From Carya illinoinensis (Eukaryota > Streptophyta > Magnoliopsida > Fagales > Juglandaceae): 64,000 nucleotides of DNA. Positions 34,127-46,927 of this stretch are shown here, piece after piece (position 1 is the first letter of the stretch; every line of letters starts with the position of its first letter). The notes below the pieces were generated by a model. It saw nothing but the letters and a program-made list of their open reading frames with translations, did not search any database and had not been told where the DNA came from. A program made the position numbers and the translations under genes. The stretch is from NCBI RefSeq assembly GCF_018687715.1, contig NC_056764.1, forward strand, positions 12,049,001 to 12,113,000, in the 5' to 3' direction.

Positions 34127-36600
34127 TTTTTTTTTTTTATAAAAAAGAGACCGTTGTAAGTTGTAAATTGTAAAACGGGCCTTCATTTTCATGGGCTTCC
34201 CACCCATATTGTATTGGCCCTAAACCCGGCCCAATTTCCGTCCTCATCTCCGCCTCCTTTTTTCTTCCTTTCACAAATTTATAATATTTTATTTATTTAT
34301 ATTTTTGTGTATTTTCCAACAGAGTTTTGATGTAATATTATGAAAAATTCCACAATTCAATTGTTTCTATTAGTGTTTTCATTAAAAACATAATTCATTA
34401 AACAAATTAGAAATTTACAGCCAACACCAAAACGTAAGGAACGATAATCTTGGCTCATGGACAAAGATTCATTCATCGTTTAAGTTGTGTAAATAAAGGT
34501 ACTTGTTCTCAAGCTCAAACAAAAATATATTTTGTTATACAAATAAAACATTCGCAGAGCTTCAAACAAAGAAAATAAAGAAGAGAAATACTCGGGATGC
34601 CAATAATGCGTCCCGAGTATTCTTCCCAACAGCTTTTTTTTTTTTTTTTGGTTTTAAATTATTTAGTGATTAAGTAAGCATTTTTTTTTATATTAAAGTT
34701 GCACTTTTTTAAAAAAAAATATTTAAGAATTTTAAAAAATGTATGTAAAAATTCAAAAAATAAAAAGTCAAAAGTGCTTTGTCGGAAGAATCCCTTAGTG
34801 AAATTCTTGGTAGTTGCAGCGACACTAAAAAAAATGTTTTGGTCATAGGAAAATGCTAATATGCCGTCTGAGTTTGCCTCTTCATTTTGACCACTCATAT
34901 ATTTAATTTTTTTCTTTATTTAATAATTAGGGAAGTGATTTTTAGTACATTGATATATATTTTTATTTTTTAAAAATATTAAAAAAATATGAAAAGAAAA
35001 GAAAAATAAATAAAAATAAATTTATACTAGTGGGCATGCCTAGCCGTCATAGTTGGGTGGCACACTAGCATTACCCTTTGGTCAAATATATCCAAACCCT
35101 CGATAAGCTTAATGAATCCTTAGCCAAACTAGGTCCAAAGTCTCCTCATACTTTCCCATTCAGTTAGCTTGTTGGACCAATTACATGCTTATGAATAGGG
35201 ATGACCATATGCGATATAATTCGTCAACTCAATACAAATATAATATAAAATTAATAGATTTGAGTCTGATATAAATGAATTCAAGTCAAAACGAATTGAT
35301 TTATTAATACACGATTAATAAACGAATCAACTCACTTAATCTGAATCAACCCATAATAACCCGTTTAAATTCTATTTTAAAATTACAATTATATATACCC
35401 TCTTAACCCTAAACTACATAACTTATCACTCATCTCTCATTCTCTAATGCCTCCCTAACTTATCATTTATCTCTAATTCTCTTCTCCAATTGGTTGAGAA
35501 AAATTTGGGATCCAGCTTTCCATCTTAGTACTATAACATATGAATGTCATTAATTTTAAATGTTCCCAATAATGGTAATTGATTGTATTTGGTTTTTGAG
35601 AAATCAAGTAGTACATAATAATATATATGGCTCCATCTTGAACTACTTACCTCTGAAAAGTTGAGAAAATATAGTGAAAACACTGCCAATTAACCCAGAG
35701 TGATTAAAAGCCAAGAAGACGATGTATGGAACCCTCCTCCAACAGATTTATATTCTTTGTTTTATGATGTGGGAGTAGGAAGTTGGAACTTCAGGCAGCA
35801 CGACAATTGTTAAAGGTCAAGAAAAAGGGCAAAGCATCAACTTCTGTTAAAACCACCGTTGTTTGGTACCTCAAATCTGAATCTTTGAAGAGCTACAACA
35901 GTAATAATTGTAATCGAACAAGAAACAAAAAATAAAAATAACCTTAAAAAGATTGCAGTTGAAGGAGATTCCCAAGTGATCACGAATGCCAAACTCCATC
36001 TAACACGTCTTAAACATTATGTAATATGCACCATTAATGTCGGTATGCAGAACGTGCAAAGACGTTGTTGATAACAGCACGTTCATTTCGTAACTCATAC
36101 AAAAAGTATATTAGTTTCAGGGATGCGGGGGGAACCTTAACAAAGACGTGCTCACAACTCACATTCTCCAACATTCGAACTTGTACTGTCTTTTCAGTGT
36201 CTGTTTGTTCTTTCTACTTTTTTGTTTGGTTGACCAGAATACATAATTTCCCACACACATAATTAAATTGGTTCAAAGAATGCAGAGAGTTGGAAGGTCT
36301 ATGTTAAGGCAACATGCAAGGGTCTTATTTCGGAACACAAAAGAAAACAGAACATAATAAAAGTTCCAAATTGTCTCGTATCTATTATTAGACGTACAGC
36401 TAACTTGAAACCTTTGATTACTTCTCATTCCTTCCTCACCAATTTCAGCTGCCCCACCCATTGTCTGTCTCTCTCTCCTTCTCAAATTGACATTCCAATT
36501 GCAACGTCCTCCTTTCTCTATCTTCGTCTTCTTCTTCTTCTTCATTGATCCAAGTTGTCAATCCTCTCACCAAGCGAAGCCGAAGAGACAAACACATTCA
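34127..36600. other. Intergenic between NFRKB copy 2 and RBOH
   Basis: No gene seen. It contains a short perfect hairpin (arms AATACTCGGGA and TCCCGAGTATT at 34587-34597 and 34611-34621), AT-rich MITE-like DNA around 34640-35000, and a degenerate repeat at about 35198-35370 with 'tagggatgaccatatgcg' and 'cccgtttaaattc', similar in style to hAT subterminal DNA. The last 200 bp, CT/CTT-rich (36470-36545), is probably the RBOH leader. Confidence 0.5.
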
Positions 36601-36640
36601 TATATTTTGTTTCTTCATGGTGTTCATGAACATCTCAGAA

Positions 36641-39600
36641 ATGGTGGTCGGTGAGAACTCATCGGAATGGGTTCTTCAAAGCATTGAGATTGATCGAATG
36701 GTGGATGTTCCCATAGACGACGACAACGACAACGACGACGAGACGGAGAGCATAATGTCGAAATCTTCCAATGAAATACTCTTGAAGAGAAGCAACCGCA
36801 GTGAAAGGAAGAGGAATGGAGTCCAGGGCAGTGTTCCTAGGATGGGAAGGATGGCATCAAGGGCTGCAAGAGGGCTTAAGAGCTTACGTTTCCTTGACAG
36901 GACAATAACAGGGAAGGAAACCGATGCATGGAAATCCATTGAGAGGCGCTTCAAACAGCATGCAGTTGATGGGAGGCTCTCTAGAGACAAATTTGCAACC
37001 TGCATAGGTAAGTTCATCAGAAACATGATGTGCACGTTTGGTATCTTCTTCTTTGTTCTTGGAAGCGAGCACAAGGTGGGACTTTCACGACTTTCTGTTT
37101 TGCAGGAATGGGAGTAGAATCAAAGGACTTTGCTGGGGAGTTATACGATGCCTTGGCTAGGCGTCGGAGGATTAGTGCAGCTAACGGGATTACTCTGGAA
37201 GAATTGAGGATCTATTGGGAAGACATGACTAATCACGACATCGATTCCCGGCTTCAGATATTCTTTGACATGTAAAAGGAACTTCCTTTTTTTGACACGG
37301 ACACAATTAAGACATACAAAACAGAAGGATTTTAATGTTTATGGGGTTTTTCAGGTGTGACAAGAATGGAGATGGGAAGCTGTCGGAGGATGAGGTGAAG
37401 GAGGTGAGTAAATGCGCCATATGAAGTTCTTTATATATTTATTTTCACTCTTCCAATGTTCTCTGTGTTTGATCGCTAAAAGTCCTTATGGAAAAGGTTA
37501 TAGTTTTGAGCGCCTCAGCAAACAAACTAGCAAATCTTAAAAAGCAAGCGGCAGAATATGCAGCTTTAATAATGGAAGAGCTTGACCCTGACCATCAAGG
37601 GTATATAGAGGTATTCAATTCTACTAGAGCTCTTTTTCTTCATGTTCTTCTTGTTATTAGCGATCTTGGTGTGTAGAGTAAAAGAATTTCTCCTAAATAT
37701 TTGGTATAAACAGATGTGGCAGCTAGAAACTCTACTAAGGGGAATGGTGAGCTCCGAAGAAAACAAACAGCTTTCCAAGAAAACACAAACTCTAACAAGA
37801 GCCATGATCCCCAAGAAATACAGAACTCCTGTTAGCAGATTCGTATCCGAAACTACAGAGCTTATCCATGAAAACTGGAGGAGAATATGGGTTATAACAT
37901 TGTGGTTGACGGTTAACTTGGTCCTTTTTGTCTGGAAGTTCAACCAATACAGGCACAAAGGGGCATTCCAAGTCATGGGTTCTTGTGTATGCATTGCCAA
38001 GGGTGCTGCAGAGACCCTAAAGTTCAATATGGCTCTCATCCTCCTTCCTGTTTGCAGGAAAACCCTTACTAAGCTTAGGTCAACTTTTCTCAGTAGCTTA
38101 TTTCCCTTCGACGATAGTATAAACTTCCATAAGCTGGTCGCTCTAGCAATAGCAATTGGAACCTTTGTTCACATAATAATGCATGTGAGTTGTGATTTTC
38201 CAAGATTGGTTTCATGCCCACAAGGGAAATTTATGATAATTCTTGGGTCCGAATTCAATTACAAGCAGCCAACTTATGTAGATTTGGTGAAAAGTATCCC
38301 AGGTCTATCCGGCATTCTAATGATCGTTATAATGACTTTCTCCTTCACGCTGGCACTGCATTCGTTTAGGAAAAATGTCATCAAGTTACCATGGCCATTC
38401 CACCATTTGGCGGGGTTCAATTCCTTCTGGTATGCACATCATCTGCTGGTTCTGGCCTATATCCTCTTTGTCATACACGGCTATTTCCTCTTCCTCACAA
38501 AGGATTGGCACCATAAGACGGTAAGTAAGGTTTTCAGTACTAGATATATCTTGGTATATTCTAGCACTTTTACATTGAGCATGCTCCAACTGATCAATCA
38601 CGAAATGGTCTTTTTTTTTTATGAAGTACAGAGGACAATCCTCTATTCCGATGAAATGCTAAGATTTGATTTGCCTATTTAAATTTCTCTTACAAATCAA
38701 AGCATGTCATGTTATCGATGTAGGGGGCATGTTTTTACATTTGACTTGTAAATAGACATTGTTGTTCCCCTAATCCTTTTCTAGTGTTAATTTGAAATTT
38801 ATCTGACAAATCAACTTCTACCATGTTGTCGGTGTGGAGAGCATGCCCTTGACACCGGCTTGCAAGTATACCAGCTTTTGCAACATTTCAGCCTTCATGT
38901 TCTCCTAACCACTTCTCTGTCTTAATGTCTCCAAAACTCCTTTTAGATCTCACAAAACGTTGTTTCTTACTTACAATCCATATTCTAAACTATCCCCAAG
39001 AACCACTAACTATCTAGTTTGATACTTATGCCTGATTGCAGGCCATAGCTGAAAAGTGTGCTGAAAACATGCGTATGATCATTTCTTTTTTCTGCAGACA
39101 TGGATGTATCTTGTTGTACCTGTACTATTCTATGCTAGTGAGAGAGCTTCTACAATAATTAACGAAATCAATCACCGAGTCAACGTCATTAAGGTAAGTA
39201 CCATCAACATCACGACAAAGTTCTCCACTAACTGAGAAAAATACATCGTACTGATCCTGTTTCTTGCACATTGTAGGCCATTATATACACAGGAAATGTT
39301 TTAGCACTATACATTAGCAAGCCTCCAGGATTTAAGTACAAAAGTGGAATGTACCTTTTTGTCAAATGTCCTAATATATCAAGCTTTGAATGGTAATAAA
39401 TAAGATTTATATATATGTAGTGAAATTAAACATGCTGCAATAACTCTTTAACTCACTCTAGTTCTCATTTGTTACAGGCATCCTTTCTCCATCACTTCAG
39501 CTCCAGGAGATGACTACTTGAGTGTCCATATACGGACCTTGGGAGACTGGACTAAAGAGCTCAAAAACAGATTTGCACAGGTGATTTGTGTATATTATCA

Positions 39601-40930
39601 TTCCTAAACCGCAATACCAAGTTATATTTCCTGAGATGTAATTTGAATCATAATCATAGGATTCCAGTGATTCCTTGTGCCTGATTTCTTCACCTTTTCA
39701 AACATTCCATTCAGCCCCTACTCCAAATTCTTTATCCTCTAATGCATACTAAATAAAATAAAATAAAAATGCAGGTCTGTGAGCCCCAAAGTACCCAAGC
39801 AAGAAGAGGAAGTCTCATGAGAATGGAAACTAAAGCACATCCAAACTACGAGCATTCACAAGCAGGGTGAGCAGAGAATCCTAGACAAAACGTTTCACAA
39901 TTCTTGGTGTGGTATCATAGCTCAAACTTCCTCTGTTCTGTCACAGATATCCAAGGATCCTCATCAAGGGACCATATGGAGCGCCAGCTCAGAATTACAA
40001 GAAGTATGACATCCTTTTGCTCATAGGTCTAGGTATCGGGGCTACTCCATTCATCAGCATTATAAAAGATCTCTTAAATCACATTAAGCCAAATGACTTT
40101 GAAGATGTAAGTAGAAATAAAAATCCGGTATATATATTGATTCAAGGTGTGTGAACGTATATGGTATTGACATTGAAAAAGAGACTAAACTATTGCAGGA
40201 TTCAATGCACAGCAATTCTTTGGGAGCAAATAAAAAGTGTCCTGAAAGAGCATATTTTTATTGGGTAACGAGGGAACAAGGCTCCTTTGAGTGGTTTAAA
40301 GGTGTCATGGATGATATTGCAGAGTACGATCACAATGTATGTTTCCAACATAGAACAGCTCCGGTTCATATTTCCTCCATTTACATTAATCAATTGACTG
40401 GAACCTTTGTGTATGTTGCAGCATGTAATAGAAATGCACAACTACCTGACTAGCGTCTATGAAGAAGGAGATGCAAGATCTGCGCTTATTTCCATGGTGC
40501 AGCAACTACAGCATGCTAAGAATGGAGTTGATGTTCTCTCTGAAAGTCGGGTATTAACTCAGTAAACAAACTGTCATGTCAATGTCATTCACTTGCAGTA
40601 AATTTCATCCATGTTTTTTAACATGCCATTGCCACAGATACGAACGCATTTTGCAAGACCCAACTGGAAGAAAGTCTTTTCTGACTTGGCAAACGCGCAC
40701 CAATCTTCTCGAATAGGTAAGTATTTTTCGGACGGTTTAAGAAGAATCTATAAAGATTTCCCTGGAGCCTCAGTTATAAGATACTCATAGTCGGTTACTT
40801 AATGGTTGGTATTGTTTCAGGTGTGTTCTACTGTGGAAGTCCCACGCTTACAAAACCAATAAAGAAACTTTGCCAAGAATTTAGCCTAAACTCGTCAACT
40901 CGCTTCAATTTCCACAAGGAGAACTTCTAG
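36641..40930 (+). CDS. Respiratory burst oxidase homolog, RBOHH/J type
   Basis: Plasma-membrane NADPH oxidase making extracellular superoxide under calcium control. Coding exons: 36641-37007, 37106-37271, 37355-37403, 37497-37610, 37714-38520, 39098-39193, 39277-39392, 39478-39580, 39775-39866, 39947-40106, 40199-40336, 40422-40550, 40638-40716, 40821-40930; phase is continuous and gives 841 aa. EF-hand 1 [12 protein letters not shown] (180-191) looks competent; EF-hand 2 is DPDHQGYIE (224-232). The transmembrane ferric-reductase core has paired histidines ([30 protein letters not shown]). FAD site [13 protein letters not shown] (about 573-585), NADPH sites GLGIGATPF (664-672) and YCGSP near the end; it closes FNFHKENF. 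Wording is closest to Arabidopsis RBOHH/J, which act in pollen tube growth. The start [10 protein letters not shown] was chosen by length; MVFMNISEM at 36617 is possible. Confidence 0.95.
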
Positions 40931-42455
40931 TTTAGCAATTTCCACGCTGCAAAACGTTTAGCAAACAGGATTTTTTTTTTTTCAATTTAGTTAAAGATGT
41001 TCCTCCTCTTGTTATTACTACTTGACAATATTCGACAAACTAGATGTGTACAAAGCAGAGAAAAATTTTGATTAGAATTATCTATATAGTTTAGCTTTGT
41101 GTTTGCTTCTGCTGCCAAGCTCACATTCATGGCCCTTTAATATTCTATGGGATAAAACTATGGGGCCACAAAACTCCTGGGATATCCTTTGAGCTTCTAA
41201 CTGGGAAGAAAGGTTTATGAATCTCTCTTTTGCAAATCATGGTTCATACAGAACAACAGCGGGCCACAATCTTGTGCAACACCATGCGCAAGAGTAGTTT
41301 GTTAGTCCTATAAATATGTAGTTTTTACTGCACAACTATTCAAGGCATTATTACATCAAAGATATTCATATTCAACTCATTCCTTCACCACCAAGATGGT
41401 AGCCCAGTTGGTACAAGCTGGTATTTCATGATTTTAAGGTCAAAAGTTCAAATCAAGACATAAGTTAAAACTACTTGTGATAGTAAAGCTTGACTTTTGG
41501 GTCATGAGATGAGTTTTAGATTAGCTGGATATTTCAGAGATGTTGTGGTAATGGGCTCCCCTTTTAGTAGTAGCTATAGCTCAAACCAAACATTACGCAG
41601 CTGAGGGGGGCTCTTATGGTCACGTCCAAAAAAGATTGCTATATTGGTTGCCCTTGCTTCCCTTTTTCTTAAAAAAACGAAAAAGAAAAGAAAGAAGCTC
41701 GTTCCTTCAAGCTTAAAACTTAATAAAAAATAAACTAAAATAAACCTTCCTTCATGATCCTACATGAACCAGAACAGAACCGACTACCCAAAGTCTTCAG
41801 ATCCAGCCCAAAGCAAAAGAACCTTTCCTCTGCTAGCCTTACTTGTTCTCAACTCACTTTGAATTAATAAAACTTGACCAAAATTGGCCCGACTCCCCGT
41901 GCCATTGAGTCATTGATTGATCCAAATTGTTGCATGTGACCCATTGAGAAATGAAATTTACATTAATCATAGAATGCACACGCACTCTCTTTTAAAAAGA
42001 GTAAATAAATATAATATTTATATAAAAAAAAATTTAATTTTTAATAATAGATCTCACTTTTTATTAAAATGAGTACATGATGCTTATACAATTTATGACT
42101 ATATCTATCATTATTCCACTCACTTTGACTAGGTTCCACTTCACTTTTTGCCCTTTGCTAGATCAATTCAAGACTTATTTTTACAATCATTATTAGTTAC
42201 TCTTAAAGTACTTGACAATTTTTTTCTCATTTTATATAAAGGCTCGGATCGTTTTTCTAGTCAATCTATATTTGCTAGCTCTATCTGAACAAATGATCTC
42301 CACCTACAAATCAACATTAATCAAAGTACGTTGAAAGTGCCTATGTTGCCAATACAAGGGTTTTTCTCTAGCAACGCTGGCACATGCAAATAATGTTGGC
42401 GTGGACAAGAGTGAAAGTTATATATGGATGGATCGAAGGCAACAATATTAGTAAG
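40931..42455. other. Intergenic between RBOH and Copia element
   Basis: Contains the RBOH 3' UTR, a probable SINE (about 41390-41690, listed separately) and an AT-rich MITE-like piece (about 41990-42120). No gene seen. Confidence 0.5.
41390..41690 (+). mobile_element. Probable tRNA-derived SINE
   Basis: Shows an RNA polymerase III A-box-like 'tggtagcccagttgg' (41397-41411) and a B-box-like 'agttcaaatc' (41445-41454) at tRNA-like spacing. About 180 bp of non-tRNA body follows and a T-rich then A-rich tail (near 41650-41690). It is not a foldable tRNA gene. Ends are approximate and no clear target-site duplication was found. Confidence 0.5.
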
Positions 42456-42460
42456 GGAAG

Positions 42461-42673
42461 TGTCAAATTTAGAAAATATTCAAACTTTTGATTCAAGAAA
42501 TCTGACTTTTTACACTAAGGATCGTTACATATATATAGCTACACTATGCTAGACTATTTATGGAAACTGTGCATGTAAGGAAATGATATACTAATTACAA
42601 AAATTACGAGACAATTACAAGAATCAAGTAATTGTTGATGTTGTGCTCTAAGTATGGAAATAGGCTATCAATA
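42461..42673 (-). repeat. 3' LTR of Copia element
   Basis: 213 bp, reading TGTCAAATTT ... ATCAATA on the plus strand. I count 9 differences from the 5' LTR, about 96% identity, all substitutions. The element-sense terminus is TA...CA and not the usual TG...CA. Confidence 0.93.
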
Positions 42674-42745
42674 TGCCCCCTCAAGTTGGTGCATGGAGAT
42701 CCGTAATGTCCAACTTGCGGAGAAAATGGTAGAAGAGGTCCCGGC

Positions 42746-44789
42746 CTAAGGCTTGGGTGAAGATGTCGGAAACTTGCTCATGAAAGGAAGTATGAACGGT
42801 GGTGAGGAGACCAAATTTGATTTTGTTACGAACGAGGTGACAATCAATCTCAATATGTTTGGTACGTTCATGAAACACAGGATTATGAGTGATGTGTAGA
42901 GTCGATTGATTGTCACAATATAAGCTGAAAGGCTCGGGTGAGAAATACCAAGATCAGTGAGGAGCTGTTTTAGCCAGGTGAGTTCGCAAGTGGTAACGAC
43001 CCTAGCGCAATATTCAGCTTCAGCAGAAGAATGGGCCACTGTTTTCTGTTTCTTTGTACGCCAGGAAATAGGGCTTGAACCTAGCTGGATGAAGTAGCCT
43101 GTGGTGGAGCGGCGAGTGATGGGACAGCTGGCCCAATCTGAATCAGTATAAGCAGTAATATGCAAACCGTTGGAGGAAGAGAAAAAAATACCTTGACCTG
43201 GATTGCTTTTAATATAACGAAGAACACAAGTGGCGGCTTGCATGTGAGGAGCTTGAGAAGCATGCATAAATTGATTGAGAATATTCAGTGCAAAAATAAT
43301 ATCAAGAAGGGTTATAGTCAAGTAGATGAGATGTCCAACGAGTCGTCGATAGATACAAGGATCAGAAAGAAGAGTTCTATCGTAATTGGTGAGCTTCAAA
43401 TTTTGTTCCATGGGAAAGGGAGCGCTACAGGCACCAAGTTGTCCACTATCAGAGAGAATATTAAGGGCATATTTTCGTTGATTGAGAAAGATGCCTTTAG
43501 GTGATCGAACAACTTCAAGACCAAGAAAATATTTGAGAGGACCGAGATCTTTGGTTTTGAAATGTGAAGAGAGAATATCTTTGAAGAGCTGAATATGAGA
43601 GATATTATTTCTAGCAACCAGAATGTCATCAACATAGACGAGAACAATAGTAATACTAGTGGAAGTGACCAAGGTGAATAAAGAATGATCGGCCTGAGAT
43701 TAGGAAAAACGTGCATCAAGAAGTACAGCAGTTAGTTTCAAAAACCAGTTGCAAGAGGCTTGTTTGAGGCCGTAAAGGGATTTGCGGAAGTGGTGTCATG
43801 TAAACTTCCTCATCAAGATCACCATGCAAGAATGGATTGTTGACGTCAAGTTGATGGATGATCCATTGTTAAGTAGCAGCAACAGCCAATAAGCACTGCA
43901 TAGTAGTCATTTTGGCAACGAGAGCAAATGTCTCATGATAGTCAAGTCCTTCAACTTAAGTATAGCCTTTTGTGACTAGTCAGGTTTTGTATCTTTCAAC
44001 GGAACTATCAACCTTAAGCTTGATTTTAAATACCCATTTGTAGCCAATGGGTTTTTTACAATGAGGTAGTGGCTCAAGGGTCCAGGTGGAATTAGCCTCG
44101 AGGGCACTAAGTTCAGCAGACATAGCGTCACGCCAGTAGGAATGGCGAAGTGCAGCGGAATAACAAGAAGGTTCAACAGAAGTAGTGAGAGCAGTTAAAA
44201 AATTAAGGTGAGAAACGAGAATAAGAAAGAAAAGCAGATAAGGGATGAGCAGTACCTGAGGTCTGTAAAGCAGGTGAGGATGCCGTGGGCTCTATGTGTA
44301 TAGTTGGGCAGACATAATCTTGAAAGTATGCGGGTCGAGTAATGGTGTGACAAGGACGAAGAGAAGGAAGAGGGGGACGTGGGTCGGAAGTAATAGAAGG
44401 AGTGTGGGGAGTGGATGGTAAGATAGGCTTAGGGACAGGAAGAGGTACGACAAGTGGGGAGTTATGAGTAAGGTCAGGAATGTCTTGAAATGGAAATTGT
44501 TGTTCACGAAAGGTAGCATCTCGAGAATAGAAGGTGACTTGTGTGTCGAGATTATAAAGTTTGTATGCTTTATGATTGCTAGGGTAGCCAAGAAAAACAC
44601 ATTTAGAGGCGCGAGAAGAAAATTTGTCACGGGAAGCATGGAGGGTTTGAGCATAACAGAGACAACAAAATTCTCAAACATGATCATAGGTGGGTGAAAT
44701 TTTGAAGAGAATTTCAAAGGGGGATTTATTTTCAAGAATACGAATTGGGGTACGATTGATAAGATAGGTAGCGGTGAGGACACATTCAC
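42746..44789 (-). pseudogene. Copia reverse transcriptase and RNase H remnant
   Basis: The best frame (42746-43672) has the RT catalytic box YVDDILVARNN, then 'LGPLKYFLGLEV' and an RNase H region with AYTDSDWA, RRSTTGYF and SSAEAEY. The N-terminal RT part (about 43720-44180) is readable only with stops, for example the 'QLDVNNPFLHGDLDEEVYM' block. The stretch at 44292-44789 covers the integrase C-terminal/linker part. Confidence 0.9.
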
Positions 44790-44814
44790 CCCAAAATATC
44801 AAAAGCAAGTGAGC

Positions 44815-45780
44815 TTAAAAACGGAGACTATGAGCAACATTCAGAAGGTGTCGGTGTTTACGTTTCGCAACTCTATTTTGTTGTAGAGTTTCAACACAAA
44901 TACGTTCATGAATGATGCCGTGATCATGGAGGTAGTTTTGAAATTTGTGGGAAAGGAATTCTTGACCATTATCAATTCTAATTATTTTAATCATAGTGTT
45001 GAACTGATTTTGGATAAGTGCAAAAAAATGCATGAGATGAGTGTAAGCTTCAGATTTATATCGCATGAGATAGATCTAAGTAGTGCATGAAAAATCATCA
45101 ACTATTGTAAGAAAATAATGAGCACCACAAAGTGAAGAAGTATGATATTCATCCCATATATCGCAAAAAATACGATTAAAGGCAAAAGTACTTTGATTAA
45201 CTGGAGAAGAAAAAGGGAGTCTAGTGTGCTTAGAACGAGCACAAACATCACAATCAGAAAGAATACAAAGATTATTGAAAAGATTAGAAATATTTAAGCG
45301 GGAAGGATGACCTAGGCATTGGTGCCATAAGACTTTATTAGCAGCAGTTTGTGCGGAGAGTGCCATGATGGGTTGGGGCTAATACACATCAAGCCCATTG
45401 CAAAGCTCACCCGCTCCAATCAGCCTCTTCGAGTGTGGGTCCTAAAAAAAATAATTGGTTGAAGAAAAAGAGACAATACAAGAATTATTAGTAGTAAGCT
45501 GAGGGACAAAGAGAAGATTAAATTGGAACTGAGGGACAAAATAGACTTTGTGCAATAGAAGAGACTCGGTCAAATAACAGGTGCTGACACCTTCAATGGG
45601 AAAAATATGGCCAGTGGGTAATATCACGAGTTGCTCATGGGAGGGAGGCACCAACTCGGTAAAGAAGCTTCAGTTGTGGCACATGTGGTCACTGGCACCA
45701 CTGTCCACAACCCACGCGTGATGGTTATCAAAAGAAGGAGAGGTAGAAATGTTACCCACAAAGTTGGCTGAGGAGGGTTT
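44815..45780 (-). pseudogene. Copia protease and integrase remnant
   Basis: Protease motif WVVDSGASDHMC lies near 45680-45715. A pre-integrase zinc-binding block (VLWHQCLGHPSRLNISNLF ... CDVCARSKHTRLPF) lies at about 45230-45340, and the integrase core with DNGQEFLS and a later Glu region at 44815-45066. Frameshifts separate the blocks. Confidence 0.88.
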
Positions 45781-45799
45781 CGGACTTAGCAAATCAAGA

Positions 45800-46690
45800 A
45801 GTTTCTAGTACATATCTGGAGACAAGCTAGGCACTGGTGAGGAGGAGGAGGAGAGGGACGCTTGATTGACCACCAGTGAGGAAGAAGAGGGAACTTTACC
45901 AAAGAGAGAGGGCCTGGGTTGGTTTCGTGCATCATGACCTGGTGGGTATCCCACAATCCGCCAGCAGCAGTCATGCAAGTGTTCTAGTTTGCCGCACTCC
46001 GAGCAACGAAGGGGAGGTTTGGTGGAGTGAGCAGCGAAAGCTGGAAGTTCTGGTGGTGGCCGAATCTGCAGTATGCGCTGCTGCTCTTCCTGAAATAAAA
46101 TAGAAAAAATTTTGGTGATAGGAGGAAGGGGCTCCATGGCCAAAATTTGTGTTCTCAGTTGGGAGAGGGAGTCGTTGAGGCCAAGTAAGAACTGGTAGAC
46201 CCGTTCATTTGTAAATGGTTGAGTTCATCCCAAATTTGTTTAATTTGGTTGTAATGCTCATGAATAGAATAAGTGTTTTGGTGTAGGGATGAGAGTTCAC
46301 GTTTGATATGGTATATACAGGCATTGTTCCCATGACAGAAACGGGATTGAAGGTCGAGCCATACCTCGCGAGGATCGATGTGAAATTCAAGGGAATTGGC
46401 TATAGCTGGGCTAATGGAATTTAGAAGTCAGGTAAGGACCATGTCCTTGGTTTGATTCCATTGGGTATAGTTGGTTGAGGTGGGGTCGGGTGGAGAAAGA
46501 GAGCCATCAACAAAGTTGAGGTTTTTTTTGGCGTTTAGAGCTCGGGTCATGGCTTTTTACCATTTGGAAAAGTTATCTCCTGTAAAGAGACCAGAGACTA
46601 GAATAAGGCTAAGGGAATCTGAAGGGTGAAGAAGGTAAGGAGAGAGAGAGGAGGGTTGGAGAGGGAAGCCATGGAGGTAATGGAGAGAGG
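45800..46690 (-). pseudogene. Copia gag remnant
   Basis: Frames show a gag-like segment starting near 'MASLSNPPLS' and a CX2CX4HX4C zinc knuckle (C-S-E-C then H and C) followed by WRIVGYPPGH at about 45940-46030. Stops and frameshifts lie between 46140 and 46640. Confidence 0.8.
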
Positions 46691-46709
46691 TTCAGTTAGG
46701 CTGATACCA

Positions 46710-46922
46710 CGTCAAATTTAGAAAATATTCAAACTTTTGATTCAAGAAATCTGACTTTTTACACTGAGGATTGTTACATATATATAGCTACACTATGCTA
46801 GACTATTTATGGAAACTGTGCATGTAAGGAAATGATATACTAATTACAAAAATTACGGGATAATTACAAGAATCAAGTAAATGCTGATTTTGTGCTCTAA
46901 GTATGGAAATATGCTATCAATA
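46710..46922 (-). repeat. 5' LTR of Copia element
   Basis: 213 bp, partner of 42461-42673. The terminal T of TGTCAAATTT has become C (46710). The neighbouring primer-binding site lies at about 46700-46708. Confidence 0.93.
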
Positions 46923-46927
46923 GGAAG

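Larger units (their letters stand above)
42461..46922 (-). mobile_element. Copia LTR retrotransposon, decayed
   Basis: 4462 bp with two 213-bp LTRs, flanked by 5-bp target duplications GGAAG (42456-42460 and 46923-46927). In element orientation (minus) the 5' LTR is followed by a primer-binding site 'tggtatcag' matching initiator Met-tRNA, and the 3' LTR is preceded by a purine tract 'ttgaggggg'. Domain order gag - protease - integrase - RT - RNase H defines Copia. All reading frames are interrupted, so it is not autonomous. Confidence 0.95.

Noticed and set aside
41397..41454. A functional tRNA gene
   Set aside because: Only pol III boxes are present; no acceptor stem can be formed.
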